A DNA stretch of 64,000 nt from Xanthobacteraceae bacterium (GTDB taxonomy: Bacteria; Pseudomonadota; Alphaproteobacteria; Rhizobiales; Xanthobacteraceae). Location: contig JAIESI010000054.1 in assembly GCA_019746135.1 (NCBI GenBank), positions 1 through 64,000 on the forward strand, written 5' to 3'. The stretch's first letter is position 1; each line of letters begins with the position of its first letter. Below the pieces are notes generated by a model, which made no database searches, had not been told where the DNA came from, and saw only the letters and a list, made by a program, of their open reading frames with translations. Positions 57,087 through 64,000 of this stretch are shown here, one piece after another. The position numbers were made by a program, and so were the translations under genes.

Positions 57087-57664
57087 TGAGCGTGATGGAA
57101 CTGGATACCTCGCCCGGCCGGCCCACAGCGTCGGCGAAGATCGCGCGCACCATGACGATGGTCCTCGCCGGCCTATTCGCCACGTGCCACATGCTGTTGC
57201 TCTGGCGCAACGTTCTCGGCGTGCCGTGGGAACTGAGCGTTGCCGCGCACATGAACGATCAAGGCTCGCCGGTCCGGCCCTGGGCGCCGTGGTGGGTGCC
57301 GGCGTGCATCATGGCGCTCCTGGCGATGCTGCTGTGGCGCGCGTTCGCGGCGCGGCGCGAGCGAATCCTGGCGTGGCGCGGGGCACTTGTTTTCGCGCTG
57401 ATCGCGCTGCTCGGCTTTCCCGTCGCGTTTCTTTGCCTGAACCTTGGCGCAACAGCCCAGTACTACCCGCGGCCATCGGTCGATCACGTGCTGCTGATTT
57501 TGCCGATGATGGTGGTCAGTTCGCTCGGAGGGGGGCTGATGGTCATTGCGTCGGTGGGCAACTATATCTCGCTGCCGATCGCGGCCCTGTTCGGCGCTGT
57601 CAACGCAGGCATCGGCAAGCTGGTGCTGCGGATCGGACGGCGGCGCTCTCAACAGATCGCCTAG
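57086..57664 (+). CDS. Four-TM membrane protein of unknown function
   Basis: A 192-residue hydrophobic protein with about four TM helices (about 24-42, 68-86, 98-118 and 133-172, the last segment long enough for two). There is a periplasmic-side loop HMNDQGSPVRPWAPWW. Small basic ends (GKLVLRIGRRRS). No domain recognised. AAGGAG lies eight bases before the ATG, and one base is shared with the Sel1 stop, so it is cotranslated. Confidence 0.75.
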   Translation: MSVMELDTSPGRPTASAKIARTMTMVLAGLFATCHMLLLWRNVLGVPWELSVAAHMNDQGSPVRPWAPWWVPACIMALLAMLLWRAFAARRERILAWRGALVFALIALLGFPVAFLCLNLGATAQYYPRPSVDHVLLILPMMVVSSLGGGLMVIASVGNYISLPIAALFGAVNAGIGKLVLRIGRRRSQQIA

Positions 57665-57690
57665 TCGCCTTTCATTGCAAAAGAGGCCGA

Positions 57691-58584
57691 ATGGTCGTCG
57701 TCCTGAGCGAAGATTCGTTCGTCGATCCGAACACGATCAACGGCCGCGAACTCCGCGCAACGGTGGAAGCGGCGCGAATGTTCGGCTGCCGCATTTATCC
57801 GATACCGGTGGACTTCGAAATCTGCGAAACGGCCGAGAATGCGCTGGCCTACCTGCCGCCGTTTGATCCGCCGGTTCCGGGCATCTGGGCAGGTTACATT
57901 CCCGCTGCCGAGCGCTACCGGGCGATCTACGATGCAGCGGCGGCCAAGGGCGTCCGTTTGATCAACACGCCCGCCGAATATCAAACGGCAATGGAATTCG
58001 ACAAATTCTATCCGCTGCTCGGCGACTTGACGCCGGACAGCATTGTTCTCTCAAGCATCGACGAATTCCCGACGGTCGAGGCGCGACTGGGCTTTCCGGT
58101 TTTCGTCAAGGGGACGATCAAGTCCAACAAGGACCAAGGCTGGGCAGCGTGCGTGGCTCACGACAGCGGCGAACTCGAAGCGATCGGACGCAATCTGCTT
58201 TCGCGCGAACGCCGGTCGCGCGGCAAGATCATCGCGCGGCGGCTCGTCAGCTTCCGCGCCATCGACATCGACAAGCAGTCGTTCCCGATCGGGCGGGAAT
58301 ATCGCGTGTTCGTCCACGGCGGCGACGTTCTGGCCTATGGCTTCTACTGGGACGAATACCGCGACACCTTCGGACTTGGTCCGGCGGACGAAGCAGCGAT
58401 CAAAACCCTTTCCATCGAAGCCGCGCGAAGGGTGGGCACACCGTTCATCGCCGTCGACATCGGACAACTGGAGGACGGACGCTGGATCGTGATCGAGGTC
58501 AGCGACGGACAGTTTGCCGGGCTCAGCCACGTCACCACGCTGGAGCTTTGGAGCAAGCTCAGCAGCCTATCGATCAAGGCCTGA
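57691..58584 (+). CDS. ATP-grasp domain protein
   Basis: A 297-residue protein with an N-terminal pre-ATP-grasp domain (about 1-110) and an ATP-grasp fold (about 115-280): PVFVKGTIKSNKDQG (Lys140), REYRVFVHGGDVLAYGFYW, and the metal-binding end DIGQLEDGRWIVIEVSDGQ with Asp256, Glu269 and Asp272. It resembles the DUF4343 type of stand-alone ATP-grasp ligases, which join a carboxylate to an amine; peptide tags or small natural products are known products of relatives. The ATG at 57691 has AAAAGAGG before it and lies 26 bases after the four-TM gene, so it closes the cluster. Confidence 0.82.
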   Translation: MVVVLSEDSFVDPNTINGRELRATVEAARMFGCRIYPIPVDFEICETAENALAYLPPFDPPVPGIWAGYIPAAERYRAIYDAAAAKGVRLINTPAEYQTAMEFDKFYPLLGDLTPDSIVLSSIDEFPTVEARLGFPVFVKGTIKSNKDQGWAACVAHDSGELEAIGRNLLSRERRSRGKIIARRLVSFRAIDIDKQSFPIGREYRVFVHGGDVLAYGFYWDEYRDTFGLGPADEAAIKTLSIEAARRVGTPFIAVDIGQLEDGRWIVIEVSDGQFAGLSHVTTLELWSKLSSLSIKA

Positions 58585-58704
58585 TCGTCCCGAATGCGGC
58601 CACGGGACGTCGCGGTTTACAATTGCCGCGCCATCGCCGACCATCGTTGACCGGATGCAGGGCGATGCCGGCCGCCGGTCGATGCGGCCGGGCTGGAGAC
58701 AGCG

Positions 58705-59688
58705 ATGCAGGCAACGAAGACAAGTTCGCGCCTGGGCGCAGCCATCATTCTTTCCGTGCTCGCGCTGACCGGCCTCTCCGCATCGGCCCAAGCGCAGGAC
58801 TGGCCGGTCCGGCCGGTCAAATTCATCCTCACGCTCGGCCCGGGCTCCGGCGCCGATCTCGGCGCGCGGCTGATCGCGGAAAAGCTCAGCGCCAAATGGG
58901 GCCAGCCCGTGGTGGTGGAGAACCGTCCGGGCGGCGACGGCTTCGTCGCCATCAACGCCTTCACCAGCGCCCGCGACGACCACGTGCTGCTGTTCGGACC
59001 GGCATCGTCGTTCACGGCGCATCCGTATCTGCACGCCAAGCTGCCGTACGATCCGCGCGATCTCGCCCCGGTGGCGCGCGTCAGCCTGACGCTGGTTTCG
59101 ATCGGCGCACCGCCCGGCTCCGGCTCGCTGAAAGAGATCTTCGACAAGGCCCGCGCCGAGCCCGGCAAGCTCAACTTTGCATCGACCACCGGCGCGACCG
59201 ACCTGATCATCAATGCGTTCTTCAAGAACTCCGGCATCAACATGGCACGCATTCCCTATCGCGACGGGGTGCAGGCGCAGAACGACGTGGCCGAGGGCCG
59301 GCTGCAGCTCTACTGGTCGGCCTATGCGATCGTGCACGCGCAGGTCCAGGCCGGACGGATCAAGGCCGCGGCGGTGACAGGCAGCGAGCCGGCCGCCATC
59401 CTGCCCGATGTCCCCACGGTCACGCAGGCAGGCTTCCCGGAGCTGACCTTCGACGGGCTGGTCGGCCTGTTCGGCCCGCGCGACATGCCGCTTGCGCCGC
59501 GCGAGCGTATCGCCGCCGACATCAGGGCCGCGCTCGCCGATCCGGCAATCGTGCAGCGGCTGACCGCCACCGGGCAGGTGGTGTCACCCGGCTCGTCCGC
59601 CGAGTTCGCGGCCGCGATCGAGAAGCAGAGCACCAGCATCGGCGGATTTGCCAAGGTGCTCGGCATCAAGGCGGCGACGACGGAGTGA
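58705..59688 (+). CDS. Bug/TctC family periplasmic binding protein (1)
   Basis: A 327-residue receptor with a Sec signal peptide (about 1-30, ending AQA). Bug-family landmarks: WPVRPVKFILTLGPGSGADLGARLI, VVENRPGGDGFVA, LPYDPRDLAPVARV, GKLNFAS and AAVTGSEPAAILPDVPTVTQAGFP. Such proteins bind carboxylates including tricarboxylates and aromatic acids. No TctAB membrane genes are in the window. A separate unit from the ATP-grasp cluster. Confidence 0.9.
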   Translation: MQATKTSSRLGAAIILSVLALTGLSASAQAQDWPVRPVKFILTLGPGSGADLGARLIAEKLSAKWGQPVVVENRPGGDGFVAINAFTSARDDHVLLFGPASSFTAHPYLHAKLPYDPRDLAPVARVSLTLVSIGAPPGSGSLKEIFDKARAEPGKLNFASTTGATDLIINAFFKNSGINMARIPYRDGVQAQNDVAEGRLQLYWSAYAIVHAQVQAGRIKAAAVTGSEPAAILPDVPTVTQAGFPELTFDGLVGLFGPRDMPLAPRERIAADIRAALADPAIVQRLTATGQVVSPGSSAEFAAAIEKQSTSIGGFAKVLGIKAATTE

Positions 59689-59756
59689 ACGGGGCGTGAA
59701 GCACTGCGGCCCCTCGAGCGCGTTCGTTTTGAATCGCCAGCAACACCGGTGGCCTT

Positions 59757-59911
59757 ATCCCTCCCCGCGAGGGGAGGTGGCGAAGCCATCAGCGCGTTTA
59801 CGCGCGTCTTCGACGCGCTATGGCGAGCCGGGTGGGGAGAGGCCAGCGAGAAACGGAGACTTCTCCCCACCCCCGCGCTTTCGCGCGGCCCCTCCCCTCG
59901 CGGGGAGGGAT
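59757..59911. repeat. Composite repeat with perfect 21-bp terminal inverted repeats
   Basis: 59757-59777 and 59891-59911 are exact reverse complements over 21 bases. Inside lie a second inverted pair (GGTGGGGAGA near 59831 and TCTCCCCACC near 59862) and the 24-bp core 59800-59823 shared with 46984-47007. It is in the 246-bp gap between the Bug gene and the convergent FAD monooxygenase, and looks like a small non-coding mobile or REP-type element. Confidence 0.85.
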
Positions 59912-59934
59912 GGCACCACCCGTGCCGCAGGTAT

Positions 59935-61125
59935 TCAAGAGCCCCGCCACTCCTTCACCGGGTCGTAGCCGAAGATCGAGCGATAGACACCGCGCGTCGT
60001 CGAGCGATGCCGCGTCAGGAACACGTATTCGCGGCGCAGGCGATCCCAGGTCGACGCCTGCTTCTTGAACCGCACCTCGGTGCGTGAGAGCTGCTGCACC
60101 CAGGTGGCGCGCGGCTTGCGCACCGACTCGTAGCCGGCGAGCGCCGCGGGCGGATCGTCGGCGCCGGCGCGAAGCCACTGCGCCAGGACGTAGGCATCCT
60201 CGAACGCCATGTTGGCGCCCTGCCCGAAGGTCGCGAGCATGGCATGCGCGGAATCGCCCAGCAGCGTCACGCGATCTCTGGTCCATTGCGCCGCGTGCTC
60301 GCCGGTGAACTGGCCCCATTTCGAGCAGGAGGTCGCGGCGCCCATCATGCGGCGCAGATGGTCTCCAGCCTTGGGGAAGGCCGCCAGCATCTCCTCGACG
60401 CTGCTCGGCACCGACCAGGACTGCTCGGTCCAGCCGGGCTGCTGGCGGACGCAGACGAAGTTGATGAACTGGCCCTGCCGGACGTAGTAGCTGATGACGA
60501 ACCCGCCATCGCCGGACCACTGGTTGACATGGCGGTCGTGACAGTCCTTCGGCAGGGCGTCGGTGGGCGCGAGCGCACGCCAGCACATCGTTCCCGCGTA
60601 GCGCGGCCCCTCGCCGCCGAACAGGTGGCTGCGGACCGCCGAGCGGATGCCGTCGCAGCCGACGGCCACGTCGGCCTCGGCGCTGGTGCCGTCGGCGAAG
60701 GTCAGGCCGACGGAGCCGTTGCGCGATTCGACGTTGGTGCACCGCTTGCCGACATGGATGCTCGATTGCGGCACCGCCTCCGACAGCATGCGGTGCAGGT
60801 CGCTGCGATGCACGACGTAGTATTTGGCGCCGTAGCGCTGCTCGAAATCGACAAAGGGCAGGCAGTTGTGGATCTCGCCCGAGCCCCAATCGCGCCAGGT
60901 CAATCCGATCGGCTCGGCGGAGATGGCGTGCAGCTTGTCGGCCAGGCCGACGGCGTGAAAGAACTTCACCGAATTGGGGCTGATGTTGATGCCGGCGCCA
61001 AACTCGGCGAGCTCGGGCGCCTGCTCGTAGACCTGCACCTCGAAGCCTTGCCGGCGCAGCGCAATGGCCGCCGCCAGCCCGCCCAGCCCCGCTCCGACAA
61101 CGACAATCCGACTGGCGCTACCCAT
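59935..61125 (-). CDS. FAD-dependent aromatic hydroxylase-like monooxygenase
   Basis: A 396-residue flavin monooxygenase of the salicylate/3-hydroxybenzoate hydroxylase group. FAD motif VVVGAGLGGLAAAIALRR at the N-terminus, AGINISPNSVKFFHAVGL, the DG motif VGCDGIRSAVR and GDSAHAMLATFGQGANMAFEDA for FAD ribityl binding. The ATG at 61125 has a CGGAG site eight bases upstream; an ATG six codons earlier does not. Reaction: NAD(P)H-dependent ring hydroxylation is likely, exact substrate unknown. Confidence 0.88.
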   Translation of the reverse strand: MGSASRIVVVGAGLGGLAAAIALRRQGFEVQVYEQAPELAEFGAGINISPNSVKFFHAVGLADKLHAISAEPIGLTWRDWGSGEIHNCLPFVDFEQRYGAKYYVVHRSDLHRMLSEAVPQSSIHVGKRCTNVESRNGSVGLTFADGTSAEADVAVGCDGIRSAVRSHLFGGEGPRYAGTMCWRALAPTDALPKDCHDRHVNQWSGDGGFVISYYVRQGQFINFVCVRQQPGWTEQSWSVPSSVEEMLAAFPKAGDHLRRMMGAATSCSKWGQFTGEHAAQWTRDRVTLLGDSAHAMLATFGQGANMAFEDAYVLAQWLRAGADDPPAALAGYESVRKPRATWVQQLSRTEVRFKKQASTWDRLRREYVFLTRHRSTTRGVYRSIFGYDPVKEWRGS

Positions 61126-61306
61126 CACGCGCTCCGAAGACATCGAACGTTAGATCGGAACGCGCCGCCGTGCCATCCCGGCGGCCGGGAGGCGGCCATG
61201 CGCCGTATCAGCCCGGCGTCCGCCGGCCTGGTTCGGCGCATTTCCGGTACACTCGCCGCGAGTCGTGGCTTGGTGAACCGGCAAGGGTAAGCAAGGGCAA
61301 GAACGC

Positions 61307-61921
61307 ATGCAGCCGATCGAATTCTACTTCGATCCGATCTCCCCCTTCGCCTATCTCGGATCGGTCCAGATCGAACGCGTCGCGGCGCGGCTCGACCGGG
61401 AGGTCGAGTGGAAGCCGGTGCTGATCGGCATCACCATCCTCAAGGTGATGGGCCTCAAGCCCTTGCCCGAGACGCCGCTCAAGGGCCCCTATCTCAGGCA
61501 CGACGCGCTCCGTCTCGCCGAATATTTCGACGTGCCGTTCCGCCATCACGGCCGCAAGGGCATCAATTCGCTGGCGGCGCTCCGGGCGTTTGCCGTGTTG
61601 AAGGAGCGTGATGCGAGTCTTGCAAAGTCGCTCGCGCAGAAAATCTTCGACCGCCTCTGGGTGCGCGGCCTCGACATTGCCGGCGCGTCCGATGTCGCCG
61701 AGGAAGCAAACGGTATCGGCATCGAAGCCGCCGCGCTGATGCGCGACAGCGACACCGGTCACGCCAAGAACCTGCTCAAGCAGCAGGTCGACGCGGCGAT
61801 CGCGGCCGGCGTGTTCGGCGTGCCCACCTTCATCGTCGACGGCGAGCCTATCTGGGGCGTCGACCGGATGTGGATGATCGAGCATTGGGCCACGCGGCAT
61901 GCGTGGTCCGCGGCGAAGTGA
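61307..61921 (+). CDS. 2-hydroxychromene-2-carboxylate isomerase-like protein
   Basis: A 204-residue thioredoxin-fold protein of the DsbA/kappa-GST group. FYFDPISPFAYLGS with Ser12 in place of the redox Cys, helical insertion, and GVFGVPTFIVDGEPIWGVDRM at the end are typical of HCCA isomerases, which use glutathione in naphthalene-type breakdown. Family name is firm; that exact substrate is not. It is convergent with the Bug (2) gene and divergent from the FAD monooxygenase, a setting that suggests aromatic catabolism. Confidence 0.88.
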   Translation: MQPIEFYFDPISPFAYLGSVQIERVAARLDREVEWKPVLIGITILKVMGLKPLPETPLKGPYLRHDALRLAEYFDVPFRHHGRKGINSLAALRAFAVLKERDASLAKSLAQKIFDRLWVRGLDIAGASDVAEEANGIGIEAAALMRDSDTGHAKNLLKQQVDAAIAAGVFGVPTFIVDGEPIWGVDRMWMIEHWATRHAWSAAK

Positions 61922-61936
61922 ATCGCGCCGGGTGCG

Positions 61937-62920
61937 TCATTGCGGCGGCTGGATGTTCGCCGCCTTTATCACCGTCGCCCACTGCTCGATTTCGCGTTTG
62001 ACGAAATCCCGGCTCTGCGCCGGCGAGAGCGGCTCGGCGGTGTCCAGGCCCATCTTGCCGAGGCGGTCCTTCACGTCGGGTTTCGCCAGCGCTGCATTGA
62101 TCTGCCGGTTGAGCGAAGCGACGATCTCCGGCGGCGTGCCCTTGGGCGCGGCGAGCCCGAACCAGGTTTTCACGTCGAAGTCCGGGAAGCCCTGCTCCGC
62201 CACGGGCACCGCGTCCGGCAGCACCGGCGAGCGGTTCTTGGTCGAGATGCCGATGGCGCGGAGCCTGCCCGCCTGGATGGAGCCGAGCATGTCGGGGATG
62301 CTGGAGATCATCATCTGGATCTCGCCCGACACAAGGTCCGGCGCCGCCTGGGCCGCGCCCTTGTAAGCAATGTGGTTGATGTCGATCTTTGCGCGATGCT
62401 TGAGCAGTTCGCCGGCCATGTGCTGCGAGGTGCCGACGCCGGCCGAACCGAAGTTGATCTTGCCGGGATTGGCCTTTGCGTAGCGCACCAGCTCCTGCAT
62501 GTTGGTCGCCGGCACCTTCGGATTGATCACGACGACGTTCTTCAACTCGGCCGCGATGGCGAGAATTTCGAAATCGTTGAGCGCGTCAAACGGCAGCTTC
62601 GAACCGTAGAGGCTCGGATTGATGCCATGGGTCGACACGGTGATCATGCCGATGGTGTAGCCGTCCGGCGCGGACCGCCCGAGCTCGGCAACGCCAATGT
62701 TGCCGCCCGCGCCGAGCTTGTTCTCGACATAGAACTGCTGGCCCATGGTTTCGGTCAGGCTTTGCGCGAGCGTACGCGCAACGATGTCGAGCGAGCCGCC
62801 CGACGCCGTAAGCGTGATGACGCGTACCGGCCGTGCCGGATAGCCCTGCGCCAGCGCAGACGGCACGGCCGCGAGCACGACCGATGCCAGCGTGACGATG
62901 CCGAGAATGATGCGTTGCAT
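61937..62920 (-). CDS. Bug/TctC family periplasmic binding protein (2)
   Basis: A 327-residue receptor with a signal peptide (about 1-24, ending ALAQ). YPARPVRVITLTASGGSLDIVAR, VENKLGAGGNIGVAELGRSAPDGYT, LPFDALNDFEILA, GKINFGSAGVGTSQHMAGELLK and AIGISTKNRSPVLPDAVPVAEQGFPDFDV are Bug landmarks. Distinct from copy 1. It starts 25 bases after the ligase stop on the same strand, so it is probably cotranscribed and delivers the ligase substrate (inference). Confidence 0.92.
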   Translation of the reverse strand: MQRIILGIVTLASVVLAAVPSALAQGYPARPVRVITLTASGGSLDIVARTLAQSLTETMGQQFYVENKLGAGGNIGVAELGRSAPDGYTIGMITVSTHGINPSLYGSKLPFDALNDFEILAIAAELKNVVVINPKVPATNMQELVRYAKANPGKINFGSAGVGTSQHMAGELLKHRAKIDINHIAYKGAAQAAPDLVSGEIQMMISSIPDMLGSIQAGRLRAIGISTKNRSPVLPDAVPVAEQGFPDFDVKTWFGLAAPKGTPPEIVASLNRQINAALAKPDVKDRLGKMGLDTAEPLSPAQSRDFVKREIEQWATVIKAANIQPPQ

Positions 62921-62945
62921 TGCTGGTCGCTCCCCAAAATTTCCG

Positions 62946-64000
62946 TCAAAGCATCTGCTTGAGCTTGGCTCTCGCGATCTTGGCATTTCCGACGCGCGGC
63001 AGCTCGGACATGATCACCACACGCCGCGGCACCTTGAACCTGGCGAGCGACGTGCGGCAAGACGCCAGGATGTCGCCTTCGAGATCGCGGCCGGGCATGG
63101 CCTCCGCCTCGACGAAAGCAACCGGCACTTGCCCATAGGCGTCATCCTGCGCAGCCACGACCGCCACGTCGCGCACGCCTGCGACGCCGCGCACGACGCC
63201 TTCGATCTCGGAGGGCGAAACGCCCTCCCCGCCCACCTTGATGATGTCGCTCGCGCGGTCGCTGAACTTGATCCAGCCGCCGTCGAGCAGCGTCACGCGG
63301 TCGCCGGTGCGGAAAAACCCCTCGGCGTCGAAGGCCGCCGCGGTCGCTTCCGCGTTGCCGTCGTATTCCTTGAAGATCGACAGCCCGCGGACCCCCTTGA
63401 TGGTGAGCTCGCCGGTCTCGCCGGACCGGACCGGATGTCCCTGCGGATCGCTGACGCGCACCTGATGCGCCAGCGACGGCCGGCCCAGCGCGGCCTCAGC
63501 CGGCGGCGCGTGCGGATCGCCGCAAATGCCCGGCGCGACAAGCTCGGTCATGCCCCATGACGGCACGAAGGCCGGGATCCGGTTGTACGCCTGCGACTGG
63601 CGATCGCCGCGGGCCACCGTCCACTGGCGATAGAAATGCCGCTCCGGAATGGCCTGGCTCTGCAGCGCCATCGAGGTGAACAGCACGTGGGACGCCAGCG
63701 TCGCGCGGTGCGCGATCGACGCGGGCCAGAACCGGCTTGCCGAGAAACGCGGCTGCAGCACCGCCGTGCCGCCGGCCCAGAGCACCGGCAGGAACGACCA
63801 GCAGAGTCCCACGACGTGGAACAGCGGCAGCGAGATCAGGCTGACGTCGTCCGAACGGTGCCCGTAGACCTGCGCGCTGTAGCGGCTGCCCCAGAGCACG
63901 TTCGCATGGGTCCACACCACGCCCTTGGGCTTACCGGAGGTGCCAGTGGTGAACATGATCGCCGCGGTGTCCGACTCGGCGGCGGGATGAGCCGACACCG
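62946..64000 (-). CDS. AMP-forming acyl-CoA ligase (C-terminal part)
   Basis: The frame is open to the right edge, so the N-terminus is outside the window; about 350 residues are seen. FTTGTSGKPKGVVWTH near the visible start is the phosphate-binding motif; WGMTELVAPG, GELTIKG, FFRTGDRVTLLDGGW, DRASDIIKVGGEGVSPSEIE and the late Lys in VGNAKIARAKL complete the fold. Substrate choice by such enzymes ranges over fatty and aromatic acids. The Bug receptor follows it. Confidence 0.9.
   Translation of the reverse strand, partial: VSAHPAAESDTAAIMFTTGTSGKPKGVVWTHANVLWGSRYSAQVYGHRSDDVSLISLPLFHVVGLCWSFLPVLWAGGTAVLQPRFSASRFWPASIAHRATLASHVLFTSMALQSQAIPERHFYRQWTVARGDRQSQAYNRIPAFVPSWGMTELVAPGICGDPHAPPAEAALGRPSLAHQVRVSDPQGHPVRSGETGELTIKGVRGLSIFKEYDGNAEATAAAFDAEGFFRTGDRVTLLDGGWIKFSDRASDIIKVGGEGVSPSEIEGVVRGVAGVRDVAVVAAQDDAYGQVPVAFVEAEAMPGRDLEGDILASCRTSLARFKVPRRVVIMSELPRVGNAKIARAKLKQML

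Overview
The window is GC-rich, densely coded chromosomal DNA from an alphaproteobacterium. Gene content fits the order Hyphomicrobiales (Rhizobiales), near Bradyrhizobium, Rhodopseudomonas or Pseudolabrys: an FtsZ with a long linker ending in an alphaproteobacterial C-terminal peptide, a complete division and cell wall (dcw) cluster, Bug/TctC receptors, branched-chain amino acid type ABC transport, and intergenic palindromic repeats. The genus is inference. I found no rRNA, tRNA, CRISPR array, prophage or insertion sequence.

Layout. 1-10.8 kb: mixed genes (GlcG/HbpS-like end, L,D-transpeptidase, TetR plus a flavodiiron-like MBL protein, DUF1127 and other small proteins, PrmA, aminopeptidase P, Bcr/CflA exporter, iron-type binding protein, Gly/His/Arg/Tyr-rich secreted protein). 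10.8-31 kb: ligA, recN, bamD and lpxC lie on the minus strand, but the string is interrupted twice by metabolic genes. The first interruption holds a PEP-mutase-like enzyme, an AhpD-like protein, a decayed cytochrome gene, an exported FMN dehydrogenase and a D-2-hydroxyacid dehydrogenase. The second is a Liv-type ABC operon with two permease pairs, facing a Crp/Fnr regulator and an acyl-CoA ligase.

31-52 kb: the dcw cluster, minus strand, in the order rsmH-ftsL-ftsI-murE-murF-mraY-murD-ftsW-murG-murC-murB-ddl-ftsQ-ftsA-ftsZ, continuing to lpxC and bamD. It makes lipid II and builds the divisome. Two features are odd. A coupled pair of unknown exported or membrane genes sits on the opposite strand between murC and murB. 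No mraZ is visible upstream of rsmH.

52-58.6 kb: a PRC-barrel protein, then about 900 bp without a gene that contains a run of perfect hairpins behind a sigma-70-like promoter on the minus strand (possible structured RNA). Next is a tightly coupled five-gene plus-strand cluster: a one-TM protein, a membrane-anchored single-ring Clp-like AAA+ ATPase, a membrane-anchored Sel1-repeat protein, a four-TM protein and an ATP-grasp ligase. I do not recognise this set as a named system, and it is the best candidate for undescribed biology here.

58.7-64 kb: two Bug/TctC binding proteins, an FAD aromatic hydroxylase-like enzyme, a 2-hydroxychromene-2-carboxylate isomerase-like protein and a truncated acyl-CoA ligase, suggesting uptake and breakdown of aromatic or organic acids. 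Several intergenic regions carry composite palindromes; three share a near-identical 24-bp core.
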